This document shows, piece by piece, positions 9,035 through 18,476 of a DNA stretch of 64,000 nucleotides. Every line of letters starts with the position of its first letter. Position 1 is the stretch's first letter. This stretch comes from Flavobacterium yafengii (GTDB taxonomy: Bacteria > Bacteroidota > Bacteroidia > Flavobacteriales > Flavobacteriaceae), in NCBI RefSeq assembly GCF_030010375.1, contig NZ_JASCRY010000002.1, positions 62,001 to 126,000 on the forward strand, in the 5' to 3' direction. Made by a program: the position numbers and the translations under genes. The notes under the pieces were generated by a model. The model was not told the DNA's origin. It made no database searches and saw only the letters and a list, made by a program, of their open reading frames with translations.

Positions 9035-9305
9035 TGTAAACGAACGCTTAAATTAGATTTTAACGGTTTGCTGAGTCATTGCGAGGAACGAAGCAATCAC
9101 ACCTAGTATTTTCTTTTGATAAGTGCTTATCATTGTGGTCACGGACTGCAAATACGCGCAATCGGGTTGATGAAAGTCAGCCACTTTATTACGTTTTAAT
9201 ATACTATCAAGTTCTAAAAATTGCGCAAAGTCAGAGACATTTGCGCAGCTTTTACGAAAAATTCATGTGTTTTCAGAGACCCTTTGCAGAGCGGACTTCT
9301 CCCCA
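9035..9305. other. Intergenic stretch with dispersed-repeat fragments
   Basis: No convincing gene. At 9075-9098 there is TCATTGCGAGGAACGAAGC followed by AATC, which resembles a repeat half widely seen between bacterial genes. TGCGCAAA (9222-9229) and TTTGCGCA (9240-9247) form a small hairpin. Open frames here start inside the repeat and have no family features. Confidence 0.5.
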
Positions 9306-11567
9306 TTAGTCAAATAGTGTTGTTTGTCCTTCACGCTTTAACCTCCATTCGTCTTGTCCAATATGTTCAGCAATATCTTCTAGTACATTTAAAATTGTTT
9401 GACTTTCCGGAGTTGTTCCATTTTTTAAAAGAGGTAAAATTGCTAAAACCATTTCGTCAAAATGTGAGGATTTATTTTCTCTTTCCATTCTTCGTAAATA
9501 GCTAATTAAGTAGTATTTAATTCGAAGTCTTACGTCAAGGTGCGTTTGAAATTTAGTATTCTTTTTTATAGTGAATTGCTCTGTTGTTTCATTATAGTCA
9601 AAGTTCTCAAGCAAAATAGGAGTAAGGTCTGAATATTCCTTTTTAAGTAAGTCAAGAAAACCCAGTTCCAAACCTTTAATGATTAACTCGTCATTGATTT
9701 GCTCTAAAGTTCCTCCGTTGTTCTTTGCAATGACACCCTCAATAGTTTGCATTACAATTTCAGCAATGTCCATTCCTAAATTAGCCTTCATTATTGATCT
9801 TGGATTACGAATCTTACGGAAATTGATAATCAATTGTCCTGATAAAACAGTGAAAGGATTTTGTCTTTTCTTAAAACTTGTTTGTCCATTTTTTTGAGGA
9901 ACTGCACCAACATATTCAAAACCACAATTTTCTGCAGTATCAATTATTAAATGCCAAAATTCAGGGTCTTTATGAGCAAAAACAAATGAAAGCCAACGGT
10001 CAAATTTTAAAACACGATACATTTCTTTTATACTTTGTACTATTAACTCATTGTACTCATTTTTACTCTTATTGTGTTCACCACCTTCAATAGCTTCTTC
10101 TTTAAAGTCTTGTTCGGTTACTTCCAAGTCAAGCCAAGCGTTCCACATTGCTGATAAATCGAGGTAAGGGATTTTCTTCCCATAAGGTGGGTCTGTGTAA
10201 ATGTAATCAATACTTTCTTTTGGAATAAATTTCAAGTTGGTTGCTGTGCCTTTGATAATCTGTGCGTTGGAAATGGTGTTTTCATTAATGAAATACTCCA
10301 TTTCTTTTTTTGCTTCTCTTACTTTTTTGAACCGAAGTTCAAAGTAATACATAACATCTACATCAACATGACTTGGAGCAATTCTATACCGATAATAACG
10401 AAAAGCAGAACAGTCTCCTTGTCCTGCTTTCGGTTTATTGGGGGTGGTATGATAAGTCAAATTGACTTTTGTAACAAGCCCTGAAAACATAAGCAATAAT
10501 GAATTGCGTATATTTTCATTTGTCTGTTTTTTTATAGTTGATTTTAGCAAACCTAATTGTGCCGTTTGTTTATCGCTAAATAATTGGTCAACCGTTTCAA
10601 CATCTGAACCTTTAGGTAATGAAATCGGTTTTGGCCCAGGATATTTTTTTAAGGCTTTTTTGATTTCTGCTTCTGTAGTTGGTTCTTTCTTTTTATATTC
10701 TTCTATTACTTCTTCAAAGGCTCGTGCTAAGTCAGTTTGATTGACGGGTGCAATAAGAGCTTGAACAATAAAAACAGCCATTGGATTTAAGTCAATGTTT
10801 ACTGCACTTCTACTATTCATCAATGCTTCTATTGCAGTAACACCACTACCTCCAAAAGGGTCAAGTACCAAGTCTCCTGGTTTACTGAAATTTTTTATGT
10901 AGTCAGCAACTACATTCCAAGTTTGTTTTGTAAAGTAACCGTGAACACCAAAGTGTCGCTTAGCGGATTGCTTTTTCACAGGGATTTCTTCAAGTAACGG
11001 TCTTGTGTTGTAGTCAAAATCCCCTTTAGGTTTTGCGGTTGCCGTAGTTGCACCATAGGTAAAGTTTTTACCAATTTGAAAACTGGACGGGGATAGAAAT
11101 AATTTTAAATCTTCCCAATGCCTTTCAATATTTTCGATTTCAAAAAACAAAACTGGTTTGTCTGTGTCTGAAGTCCTGTAAATTGAAAACTCCAAGCCGT
11201 TGCAAAGTGTAAAATAATTACTTCTAATTTCGGGATGTGTTGCATAGCTATAAACCTGCTCTACATTATCGTCATTGATAATTTTTTGATTTGGTGCTTT
11301 TGCGTCTAGTACCCAAGCAAAATTATTCTCAACTTTCAATGTGTAGTCTGGAATAAGATTTATTGGCCTTTTTTTGCTCCCAATTTTCAAAAATGGGTGT
11401 TGCAAAGTTTTACTACGAACAATATTTTCTTGCGTGTAACCAAGTTCTTTTAAAATAGGAAGAATAATTACCTCTCTAACACTATCTTCTTTAAAGTCTG
11501 GGTCAGTTGCTATTGTCTTAAAATCAAGTTGTCCAAATAATTTCTCTCTTGTTATTTTATCGTTCAT
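9306..11567 (-). CDS. Fused restriction-modification protein: HsdR_N nuclease plus N6/N4 DNA methyltransferase
   Basis: 753 residues. Residues 1-165 match the HsdR_N-type PD-(D/E)XK nuclease: PDY with Asp74 and LDAK with Asp88 and Lys90, followed by the motif area around NVEQVYSYA. From ~205 an amino-methyltransferase follows, with motif I DPFGGSG (236-242) and catalytic DPPY (459-462). The ~200 residues between hold a target-recognition or helical region rich in YYRYRI/YYFELRF. Having cleavage and methylation in one chain suggests a type IIG-like solitary restriction-modification enzyme, but it could be a regulatory methylase. No separate HsdS or HsdM is near. It lies next to the disrupted trmH end, an accessory setting. 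Confidence 0.82.
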   Translation of the reverse strand: MNDKITREKLFGQLDFKTIATDPDFKEDSVREVIILPILKELGYTQENIVRSKTLQHPFLKIGSKKRPINLIPDYTLKVENNFAWVLDAKAPNQKIINDDNVEQVYSYATHPEIRSNYFTLCNGLEFSIYRTSDTDKPVLFFEIENIERHWEDLKLFLSPSSFQIGKNFTYGATTATAKPKGDFDYNTRPLLEEIPVKKQSAKRHFGVHGYFTKQTWNVVADYIKNFSKPGDLVLDPFGGSGVTAIEALMNSRSAVNIDLNPMAVFIVQALIAPVNQTDLARAFEEVIEEYKKKEPTTEAEIKKALKKYPGPKPISLPKGSDVETVDQLFSDKQTAQLGLLKSTIKKQTNENIRNSLLLMFSGLVTKVNLTYHTTPNKPKAGQGDCSAFRYYRYRIAPSHVDVDVMYYFELRFKKVREAKKEMEYFINENTISNAQIIKGTATNLKFIPKESIDYIYTDPPYGKKIPYLDLSAMWNAWLDLEVTEQDFKEEAIEGGEHNKSKNEYNELIVQSIKEMYRVLKFDRWLSFVFAHKDPEFWHLIIDTAENCGFEYVGAVPQKNGQTSFKKRQNPFTVLSGQLIINFRKIRNPRSIMKANLGMDIAEIVMQTIEGVIAKNNGGTLEQINDELIIKGLELGFLDLLKKEYSDLTPILLENFDYNETTEQFTIKKNTKFQTHLDVRLRIKYYLISYLRRMERENKSSHFDEMVLAILPLLKNGTTPESQTILNVLEDIAEHIGQDEWRLKREGQTTLFD

Positions 11568-11844
11568 CAGTTTTCAAATGTGTCTGTTTTAATACCAGTA
11601 TGTTCTTATAGTGTCAGTTTCGGGCCTTGCCTATAACGAGTATATGGTCTGACGATATGCGACTTGTCACCCCAAAAAAGGGTAGATAGGTCTGATAAAC
11701 ATCAGACTTTATTGATTTTCAAATATATAAATTAATCGCTGAAAATACTTATAAATTTGAACAAGTAATTAAATCGTTAAAAATATATTCTTTCATTGTA
11801 GCATTAGTACGTAAAACCGTAAACAGAGTTATTTATCGAAAAAT
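11568..11844. other. AT-rich gap upstream of the restriction-modification gene
   Basis: No gene seen. 11625-11690 is less AT-rich than its surroundings and holds GCCTATAACGAGTATATGG, which vaguely recalls cassette-boundary sequences but lacks clear paired arms. The rest is low-complexity AT-rich DNA that probably contains the minus-strand promoter of the restriction-modification gene. Confidence 0.4.
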
Positions 11845-11926
11845 CCCTAGCCCCGACAGTAGTGAAAATCCTTGTGGGGCTTTCGTTTAGCCCCACAAGA
11901 TTGAAACGTATGGCGGGAATAGCTCC
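11845..11926 (+). ncRNA. Structured intergenic repeat, Flavo-1-like (copy 1)
   Basis: Starts CCCTAGCCCCGACAGTAGTG, ends GGCGGGAATAGCTCC. Between these, a perfect 10-bp hairpin CTTGTGGGGC (11871-11880) / GCCCCACAAG (11890-11899). The ends match the other copies (17306, 25224, 34793, 57607), while the hairpin sequence differs and remains paired. The name rests on memory of the Rfam Flavo-1 motif and is unverified. Confidence 0.65.
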
Positions 11927-11963
11927 AAAAAAAATTCCCCAACTACTTTCGTAATTGGGGAAT
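11927..11963 (-). terminator. Intrinsic terminator of secA
   Basis: ATTCCCCAA (11934-11942) and TTGGGGAAT (11955-11963) form the stem. On the minus strand it is followed by a T-run. It lies 27 bp past the secA stop and abuts structured repeat copy 1. Confidence 0.85.
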
Positions 11964-11989
11964 GTAATAATAAGGAATTGAAACGGTTA

Positions 11990-14900
11990 TTAGTTAACGA
12001 TAACCCATTGTCCTGAAGCGATTAAGCTTTCGGCTTTTTTGTATTTCATTTCTTGTATTTGTCCGTTGGCCACGTTTTGAATCGTTACGTTATCATTACG
12101 ATTGATTTTTGGCATATCTCTCACGATAGTTTCGGTAACTTGTCGTTGTTGCGTTTCCCCCGCTTCACGATTAGCACTTTCACTATTTGGAATTTCGTCT
12201 TTACTTAATTTATAGTCTTCTTGTTGACGAACTTCTTTCGCTTCTTGAATTTGTTGATTCTCTTGAGCCGGCAAGTCCCCTTTGAACAAGAATGAAATCA
12301 CTTCCTTGTTTACATTGTCAATCATTGCTCTAAACAAATTGAACGCTTCCAGTTTGTAAATAAGTAATGGATCTTTTTGTTCGTGAACCGCAAGTTGAAC
12401 CGATTGTTTCAACTCATCCATTTTACGTAAGTGTTTCTTCCAAGCTTCATCTACAATAGATAAAGTGATGTTTTTTTCGAAATCAGCAACAAGTTGAGCT
12501 CCCTCAGTTTCGTAGGCTTTTTTTAAATCAGTAACTACATTCAACGATTTGATTCCGTCTGTAAAAGGAACTACAATACGCTCAAATTGGTTGTTTTTAT
12601 CTTCGTAAACACTTTTTATGATTGGGAATGCTTCTCTGGCACTTCTTTCGGTTTTCTCCGTATAATATTCCAGCGTAGCTTTGTATATTTTACCGGTTAA
12701 TTCCATTTCACTCAATTTACTGAATTCACTTTCAGTAACTGGTGAAGTAATAGAGAAATAACGAATCAATTCGAATTCAAAGTTTTTGAAATTATTTGTT
12801 GCTTTGTTTTCATCAACAATCAATTCACAAGTATCATAAAGCATGTTCGCAATATCCAATTTCAATCGCTCTCCAAACAATGCATGACGACGACGTTTGT
12901 ATACTACTTCACGTTGTGCGTTCATTACATCATCATATTCCAATAAACGTTTACGAACACCAAAGTTGTTTTCTTCTACTTTTTTCTGAGCACGTTCGAT
13001 AGATTTAGTCATCATAGAATGCTGAATCACTTCACCTTCCTGCAATCCCATTCTGTCCATCACTTTAGCCACTCTTTCAGAACCAAACAAACGCATTAGG
13101 TTGTCTTCAAGAGAAACATAAAACTGGGAACTTCCAGGATCACCTTGACGTCCTGCACGACCACGTAACTGACGGTCAACACGACGGGAATCATGACGTT
13201 CTGTTCCTACAATTGCTAATCCACCAGCGGCTTTTACTTCGGCAGATAATTTAATATCGGTACCACGACCAGCCATATTCGTTGCAATAGTTACCACACC
13301 AGGTTTCCCTGCTTCTTCAACAATTTGCGCTTCTTGTTTGTGCATTTTTGCATTCAAGACATTGTGTGCAACGCCTCTCATTTTCAACATTCGGCTTAAT
13401 AATTCTGAAATCTCTACAGAAGTTGTACCAATAAGAACCGGTCTTCCTGCTTTAGATAATTCAGTTACGTCTTCGATAACGGCATTGAATTTTTCACGAG
13501 TAGTTTTATAAATAAAATCCTCTTTGTCTTTTCTGGCCATTCCTCTGTTCGTAGGAATTTCTACAACGTCTAATTTATATATTTGCCATAACTCACCTGC
13601 TTCAGTCGAGGCTGTTCCAGTCATTCCTCCCAGTTTGTTGTACATTCTGAAATAATTCTGTAACGTAACGGTTGCAAATGTTTGTGTAGCGGCTTCGATT
13701 TTTACATTTTCTTTGGCTTCAATTGCTTGGTGCAATCCGTCAGAATAACGACGACCGTCCATAATACGACCGGTTTGCTCATCAACAATCATGATTTTGT
13801 TATCCATGATTACATATTCTACATCTTTTTCGAATAAAGCGTAGGCTTTCAAGAGTTGTGTCAACGTGTGAATACGCTCACTTTTTATACCAAAATCTTG
13901 AAACAATTGTTCTTTTTCTTCGGCTTCAGTGTCTTTATCTAATTTTTTCTTTTCGATAGCGGCAATTTCAGTTCCAATGTCCGGAAGTACAAAAAAGTCA
14001 GAGTCCGTATCTCCAGAAAGGTATTTAATTCCGTTGTCTGTCAATTCAACCTGATTGTTTTTTTCTTCAATAACAAAATACAATGCCTCATCAATCTTGT
14101 GCATTTCTCTTTTGTTATCCTGCATGTATTGATTCTCCGTTTTTTGAAGCAATTGTTTGATTCCTTCTTCACTCAAAAATTTAATTAATGCCTTGTTTTT
14201 TGGTAATGCTCTGTAAGCTCTTAATAATTGGAATCCACCTTCTTTGGTATTTCCTTCTTTTATTAATTTTTTTGCTTCAGATAAGAAACCGTTTGCCAAC
14301 TGGCGTTGTAAACTAACTAAGTTTTCAATTTTTGGTTTCATTTCCATGAATTCATGACGATCTCCTTGCGGAACCGGACCTGAAATAATCAATGGTGTTC
14401 TGGCATCATCAATTAAAACAGAATCGACCTCATCGACAATAGCGTAATTGTGTTTTCTTTGCACTAAATCTTCTGGCGAATGTGCCATGTTATCTCTCAA
14501 ATAGTCAAAACCAAATTCATTATTAGTTCCGTAAGTGATATCAGCATCGTACGCTTTTTTTCTTCCTTCAGAACTTGGTTGGTAATTGTCAATACATTCT
14601 ACAGTCATACCGTGAAATTCGAATAATGGCGCTTTCCAAGTACTATCTCTTTTTGCCAAATAATCATTCACAGTTACTAAATGCGCACCATTTCCTGTCA
14701 ATGCATTTAAGTAAAGCGGTAAAGTTGCCACCAATGTTTTTCCTTCACCTGTTTGCATTTCAGCTACTTTTCCTTCATGCAAAACCATTCCGCCAATTAA
14801 TTGTACGTCATAGTGAATCATGTCCCAAGTAATTTCTTTTCCTGCAGCACTCCATGAATTTGCCCAAATTGCATTGTCACCATCTAAGGTAATGTAGCTT

Positions 14901-15331
14901 TTAATAGCCGAAAGTTCACGGTCTTTTGCAGTTGCAGTTACCACTATTTGGGTGTTGTCTTTAAAACGTCTTGCTGTTTCTTTAACAACGGCAAAGGCTT
15001 CCGGAAGAATTTCCATTAAGGTTTTCTCAGAGATATCGTAAGCTTCTTTTTCAAGTGCATCAATAGCAACATAAATATCTTCTCTTTTGTCAATGTCTTC
15101 AATGCTTTCTACTTCCAGTTTCAGCGCAGTAATTTTTGCGTCTTTTTCTGAACGAGCTTCTTTTATTTTGTCCTTAAAAAAGTTTGTTCGACCTCTAAGT
15201 TCATCATGGGATAATGCCATTAGTGGTTCCTCAAAAGTTTTTATTTTGTTGAGATAAGGTTGTAAAGCTTTGACATCTTTTTGTGACTTATCGCCAACAA
15301 AGACTTTAATAATACTGTTTATGAAACTCAT
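11990..15331 (-). CDS. secA: Preprotein translocase ATPase SecA
   Basis: 1113-residue motor that drives secretory proteins through SecYEG at the inner membrane. Walker A MQTGEGKTL lies at 192-200, DEVD Walker B box at 300-303, the SecA signature VTNDYLA-like VNDYLAKRD at ~221, and the helicase II region GTDIKLS/RQLRGRAGRQGD in the middle third. Walker A is ~90 residues later than in Escherichia coli because of an insertion at ~55-165 usual for Bacteroidota. The C-terminus (EMKYKKAESLIASGQWVIVN) has no CXCXSGX8CH zinc motif, so SecB binding through it is not expected. Upstream is the DUF2795 gene, partly insulated by a hairpin. Confidence 0.97.
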   Translation of the reverse strand: MSFINSIIKVFVGDKSQKDVKALQPYLNKIKTFEEPLMALSHDELRGRTNFFKDKIKEARSEKDAKITALKLEVESIEDIDKREDIYVAIDALEKEAYDISEKTLMEILPEAFAVVKETARRFKDNTQIVVTATAKDRELSAIKSYITLDGDNAIWANSWSAAGKEITWDMIHYDVQLIGGMVLHEGKVAEMQTGEGKTLVATLPLYLNALTGNGAHLVTVNDYLAKRDSTWKAPLFEFHGMTVECIDNYQPSSEGRKKAYDADITYGTNNEFGFDYLRDNMAHSPEDLVQRKHNYAIVDEVDSVLIDDARTPLIISGPVPQGDRHEFMEMKPKIENLVSLQRQLANGFLSEAKKLIKEGNTKEGGFQLLRAYRALPKNKALIKFLSEEGIKQLLQKTENQYMQDNKREMHKIDEALYFVIEEKNNQVELTDNGIKYLSGDTDSDFFVLPDIGTEIAAIEKKKLDKDTEAEEKEQLFQDFGIKSERIHTLTQLLKAYALFEKDVEYVIMDNKIMIVDEQTGRIMDGRRYSDGLHQAIEAKENVKIEAATQTFATVTLQNYFRMYNKLGGMTGTASTEAGELWQIYKLDVVEIPTNRGMARKDKEDFIYKTTREKFNAVIEDVTELSKAGRPVLIGTTSVEISELLSRMLKMRGVAHNVLNAKMHKQEAQIVEEAGKPGVVTIATNMAGRGTDIKLSAEVKAAGGLAIVGTERHDSRRVDRQLRGRAGRQGDPGSSQFYVSLEDNLMRLFGSERVAKVMDRMGLQEGEVIQHSMMTKSIERAQKKVEENNFGVRKRLLEYDDVMNAQREVVYKRRRHALFGERLKLDIANMLYDTCELIVDENKATNNFKNFEFELIRYFSITSPVTESEFSKLSEMELTGKIYKATLEYYTEKTERSAREAFPIIKSVYEDKNNQFERIVVPFTDGIKSLNVVTDLKKAYETEGAQLVADFEKNITLSIVDEAWKKHLRKMDELKQSVQLAVHEQKDPLLIYKLEAFNLFRAMIDNVNKEVISFLFKGDLPAQENQQIQEAKEVRQQEDYKLSKDEIPNSESANREAGETQQRQVTETIVRDMPKINRNDNVTIQNVANGQIQEMKYKKAESLIASGQWVIVN

Positions 15332-15375
15332 GATATGTTTTTATTTCTAATTGTGTACTTCTGTAAATTTAAACC

Positions 15376-15402
15376 AAAAAAAAGCCTCTTTTGAGACTTT
15401 TT
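15376..15402 (-). terminator. Hairpin with T-run between DUF2795 gene and secA
   Basis: AAAAAAG-C-CTC and GAG-A-CTTTTTT pair across a TTTT loop with one mismatch. It is symmetrical and followed by T-run on the minus strand. It probably ends part of the transcripts from the DUF2795 promoter; secA may be read by readthrough or from its own promoter. Confidence 0.55.
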
Positions 15403-15416
15403 TATTGGTTTACCTT

Positions 15417-15638
15417 TTAATATTCATCCTCATTCCAAAGATAATCTTCGTCAGTAGGATAATCTGGCCAAATTTCTTCCATTGATTCATATATCTCGCC
15501 TTCATCCTCTATAGATTGAAGGTTTTCTACTACTTCTAATGGAGCTCCTGCTCTAATAGCGTAGTCAATAAGTTCGTCTTTGTTAGCAGGCCACGGTGCA
15601 TCGCTTAAATAAGATGCTAATTCTAATGTCCAATACAT
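15417..15638 (-). CDS. DUF2795 family small acidic protein
   Basis: 73-residue conserved Bacteroidota protein of unknown function. It opens MYWTLELASYLSDAPWPANK and is very acidic toward the C-terminus (EIWPDYPTDEDYLWNEDEY). The family is short everywhere, so this is full length. A near-ideal promoter lies upstream and secA downstream, suggesting constitutive expression with housekeeping genes. The function cannot be told from sequence. Confidence 0.85.
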   Translation of the reverse strand: MYWTLELASYLSDAPWPANKDELIDYAIRAGAPLEVVENLQSIEDEGEIYESMEEIWPDYPTDEDYLWNEDEY

Positions 15639-15660
15639 GTGTTGTCGATTTAGTTTTGTG

Positions 15661-15690
15661 CAAAAATAAATTTTTTACTGAAAAAGACAA
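15661..15690 (-). promoter_or_regulatory. Bacteroidota sigma-A type promoter for the DUF2795 gene
   Basis: Read on the minus strand: TTG at 15690-15688, 19-bp spacer, TATTTTTG at 15668-15661. This matches TTG-N19-TAnnTTTG exactly. The DUF2795 ATG is 23 bp downstream. Confidence 0.8.
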
Positions 15691-15733
15691 GTAAAAAAAC
15701 ATTTATTTTTAGTTAAAGTTAAGAACGTTTTAT

Positions 15734-15765
15734 TTAGTGTTCAGTGTTCGGTATTTAGTGTTCAG
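15734..15765. repeat. Short imperfect direct repeat of TTAGTGTTCAG units
   Basis: TTAGTGTTCAG, GTGTTCGG and TTTAGTGTTCAG follow each other in the gap between DUF2795 and the adenosyltransferase gene. It is low-complexity intergenic DNA without visible function. Confidence 0.6.
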
Positions 15766-15800
15766 CTTTTAACTGCAAACTTACAACTGTAAACTGCCAA

Positions 15801-16370
15801 CTACTTCCTCGGAATCCATTGAACTTCGGCAGCGTTCAAATCATGAGACAACTTTCGTGCCAACACAAAAAGGTAGTCAGAAAGTCGGTTTAAGTACTTG
15901 ATTGCGATTTCAGCAACGGGTTCATTGTGGCTTAAATGGACGGCTAAACGCTCTGCTCTGCGACAAACACAACGCGCAATATGACAATATGACACAGTGG
16001 TATGTCCGCCTGGAAGTACAAAATGAGTCATTGGCGGTAATGCTTCTTCCATAGCGTCAATTTCATTTTCCAATAATTCAATGTCAGATTCTATAATTCC
16101 CAAATTTTTCAAACGAAGTTCACCGTTTTTCATCACTTCTTTTTCCGGTGGCGTTGCTAATATAGCACCAACAGTAAATAGACGATCTTGGATTTCGATA
16201 AGGATTTCTTTGTAATGCGCATTCATTTCCTGATCGCGAATCAGACCAACATGAGAGTTCAACTCGTCAACGGTTCCGTAACTTTCAATTCGAGCATGGT
16301 CTTTTGGGACTCTGGTTCCGCCAAAAAGTGCTGTTGTTCCTTTATCTCCAGTCTTTGTATATACTTTCAT
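15801..16370 (-). CDS. Cob(I)alamin adenosyltransferase, PduO type
   Basis: 189-residue cytosolic enzyme that transfers adenosyl from ATP to cob(I)alamin, giving coenzyme B12. The ATP-binding N-terminus is YTKTGDKGTTALFGG (4-18), then GTVDELNSHVGLIRD (32-46), and the active-site stretch CRRAERLAVHLS with NRLSDYLFVLAR. This matches the MMAB/PduO family in full length. B12 is probably used by methylmalonyl-CoA mutase, since the same window has an acyl-CoA carboxylase operon. It lies 29 bp downstream of the ATP-grasp gene on the same strand; co-transcription is possible. Confidence 0.93.
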   Translation of the reverse strand: MKVYTKTGDKGTTALFGGTRVPKDHARIESYGTVDELNSHVGLIRDQEMNAHYKEILIEIQDRLFTVGAILATPPEKEVMKNGELRLKNLGIIESDIELLENEIDAMEEALPPMTHFVLPGGHTTVSYCHIARCVCRRAERLAVHLSHNEPVAEIAIKYLNRLSDYLFVLARKLSHDLNAAEVQWIPRK

Positions 16371-16399
16371 CTACCGTTTATTTGATTTAAAAAACAAAT

Positions 16400-17257
16400 T
16401 TAGCGTATTAATTCCACTATTGCTGCAACAAATCGTTCCAGTGAATTTTCACTGAGATTGAAATATAAATCAGGTTCAATGCATTCAATTTCCATTAAAT
16501 AGAGTTCGTTCTCAATAAGAATTCCGTCTACTCGCGCATACAGTAATTTTTCTTGAAATGTATTTACTACTTTTTGGGCTTTCTCAATCATTTCTGAATT
16601 GGGTTGAACCAAATTGTATTTTCCTCCAAAAAGAGATTGTACTCTAAAATCGCCATCCACGGGTTTTTTATTCACCGCATGTGAGAATTTTTTATTGAAA
16701 AAGATAAAGGAAGTTTCTCCCAATGTTTGAATCTCTGGCATGAATTCCTGTAAAAGCAACTCTTTTTCAGCAGCTATACTTTTATATTTTTCGCTTACTG
16801 CTTGAATTTCTGAGACTTCAAAAACTTCGGTGAGATAGGATCCTGCTGAAAATGCCGGTTTTATAACCGCTTTTTTCCAGTGTGAGGGAATCAGTTCTGC
16901 AAGATTAAGATGATCTGTTTTATCAATGAAAACGGTTGGCAAAATTGTAATTCCTTGCTGTTCCATTTCACGCAAGTAAAACTTATGGATGTTTTGCTTG
17001 ATTATTTCAATAGGATTTAGTGTTTTGATTCCCAGTTTTTCTATTTGGTCTAGCCAAATTTTAAACTCGGTTTCTTTCTCGAAATAATCCCAAGTATTAC
17101 GGAAAATCAAGTAGTCAAAATCACTCCAGTTAATGGTTGTGTCACTCCAAATAGCGGCGCTGGCTTCTATATTATGGTTGGCTAATGCAGGAATTATTTT
17201 TTGATCTTCTGGATTTAAATCGGGAAGTTTTTCGCAGGTTAGGATGGCGATTTTCAT
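16400..17257 (-). CDS. ATP-grasp domain protein, glutathione-synthetase-like, unknown substrate
   Basis: 285 residues. The fold reads as a pre-ATP-grasp N-terminus (~1-90, FDYLIFRNTWDYFEK), then an ATP-grasp core with WKKAVIKPAFSAGSYLT (lysine and flexible loop, ~128), LLLQEFMPEIQTLGETSFIFF (hinge, ~170) and ENELYLMEIECIEPDLYF (metal-binding Glu residues, ~250). It therefore probably forms a peptide-like bond from a carboxylate, ATP and an amine. Relatives include DcsG-like and RimK-like ligases, but the substrate is not evident. No biosynthetic neighbours are present. Confidence 0.8.
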   Translation of the reverse strand: MKIAILTCEKLPDLNPEDQKIIPALANHNIEASAAIWSDTTINWSDFDYLIFRNTWDYFEKETEFKIWLDQIEKLGIKTLNPIEIIKQNIHKFYLREMEQQGITILPTVFIDKTDHLNLAELIPSHWKKAVIKPAFSAGSYLTEVFEVSEIQAVSEKYKSIAAEKELLLQEFMPEIQTLGETSFIFFNKKFSHAVNKKPVDGDFRVQSLFGGKYNLVQPNSEMIEKAQKVVNTFQEKLLYARVDGILIENELYLMEIECIEPDLYFNLSENSLERFVAAIVELIR

Positions 17258-17305
17258 TTTTTGATAGGTATTATTTGGAATTTTAAACGCAATTGTAATT
17301 TGGAT

Positions 17306-17402
17306 TTCCTAGCCCGGATAAAAGCGGTATCCTCTTTCTTGTCATTCAGACGAAGGAAGAATGGTAAGAAAGAGATACAAGCGGATAGCCGGAAAAAGCT
17401 CC
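17306..17402 (+). ncRNA. Structured intergenic repeat, Flavo-1-like (copy 2)
   Basis: Begins TTCCTAGCCCGGATAAAAGCG, ends GCCGGAAAAAGCTCC. The variable hairpin is long: CTCTTTCTT (17332-17340) pairs with AAGAAAGAG (17366-17374), and inside it CATTC (17343-17347) pairs with GAATG (17359-17363). It fills the gap between the ATP-grasp and ABC genes, running opposite to both. Confidence 0.62.
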
Positions 17403-17410
17403 TGAAAAAA

Positions 17411-18097
17411 CTATTTGGTAGTGTCGCTTTCTATAAGTCCGTCACGCAAACGAATGATTCGGTGTGCATAAGCGGCAATTTCTTCCTCGTGCGTTACCAG
17501 AATTACCGTGTTTCCATTACTATGGATGTCTCCAAAAAGTTTCATGATTTCTAATGACGTTTTACTGTCCAGATTTCCGGTAGGTTCATCGGCAAGAATG
17601 ATGGACGGTTTGTTGACCAAAGCACGCGCAATTGCCACACGCTGGCGTTGTCCTCCCGAAAGTTGGTTGGGCTGGTGATCCATTCTGTCTGCAAGATTTA
17701 CTTGTTCCAAAACTTCGGTAGCTCGTGCTTTTCTTTCCGATTTTGAAAATCCGGCATAAATCATGGGTAAAGCCACGTTGTCTAATGCGGTGGTTCTGGG
17801 TAAAAGGTTGAAAGTCTGGAAAACAAATCCTATTTCTTTATTTCGAATTTCGGCTAATTCATCATCTTTCATCTGGCTGACGTCTTTTCCGTTCAAGATA
17901 TAACTCCCGGAAGTTGGCGTGTCTAAACAGCCTAATAAATTCATTAAAGTTGATTTTCCAGATCCTGAAGGTCCCATCAATGCTACATATTCTCCTTTAT
18001 TTATTTCTAAATCAATGCCTTTAAGTACATAAACGATTTCATTTCCAAGTACAAAATCTCGTTTGATATTGGTTATTTTTATTAGCGGGTTTGCCAT
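17411..18097 (-). CDS. ABC transporter ATP-binding protein, LolD/MacB type
   Basis: 228-residue cytoplasmic ATPase. Walker [10 protein letters not shown] (~42), Q-loop [10 protein letters not shown] (~92), signature [15 protein letters not shown] (~145), Walker [14 protein letters not shown] (~165) and H-loop VTHEE (~198). [16 protein letters not shown] is the hallmark of the LolD/MacB/FtsE cluster, which powers lipoprotein release, macrolide/peptide export or mechanotransmission. No permease gene is adjacent, so the partner must be encoded elsewhere. Confidence 0.92.
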   Translation of the reverse strand: MANPLIKITNIKRDFVLGNEIVYVLKGIDLEINKGEYVALMGPSGSGKSTLMNLLGCLDTPTSGSYILNGKDVSQMKDDELAEIRNKEIGFVFQTFNLLPRTTALDNVALPMIYAGFSKSERKARATEVLEQVNLADRMDHQPNQLSGGQRQRVAIARALVNKPSIILADEPTGNLDSKTSLEIMKLFGDIHSNGNTVILVTHEEEIAAYAHRIIRLRDGLIESDTTK

Positions 18098-18476
18098 TAG
18101 AATATATGATTTTTGACCTTCGACTGTGCGTAGGGTGCTATTAAATTAGATTTTAAAAGTACAAAAGACTTTTCAATTATTAATAAGTAGTTGTTTTTTA
18201 AAATTTGTTACATTTTCGGCTTCAATTTTAAATACAAGCTAACTTTTTTAAAATCAAACACTTGCAATTTTTGCTTATTTCTTTTAAAATGTGATTTTTA
18301 ATACATAAAATCAGCCGTAATTATTTATACTATTTCAGGGTTAATTTATGTAATTCACACTTTATTTCTTGTTATTTCATAATTATATGTAATATTTATA
18401 ATATTTTTGGATTATAATTATGAATCGAATAATGTTGCTTAAATTTACATAATAATATTAATCAAATCAAGTAGTT
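18098..18476. other. Divergent AT-rich intergenic region
   Basis: 379 bp between the ABC ATPase gene (minus) and the lipoprotein gene (plus). No ORF of note. TATTTTTG at 18402-18409 fits the Bacteroidota -7 box for the lipoprotein gene, but no TTG stands at the right distance. Presumed promoters for both directions; nothing else seen. Confidence 0.45.

Noticed and set aside
9079-9505. Two plus-strand frames starting in the repeat region before the restriction-modification gene
   Set aside because: One begins inside a TCATTGCGAGG repeat, the other runs into the 3' end of the opposite gene; composition is not protein-like.
11625-11690. Possible integron attC or cassette boundary around GCCTATAACGAG
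   Set aside because: No matching inverse core, no paired arms and no integrase; only a vague likeness.
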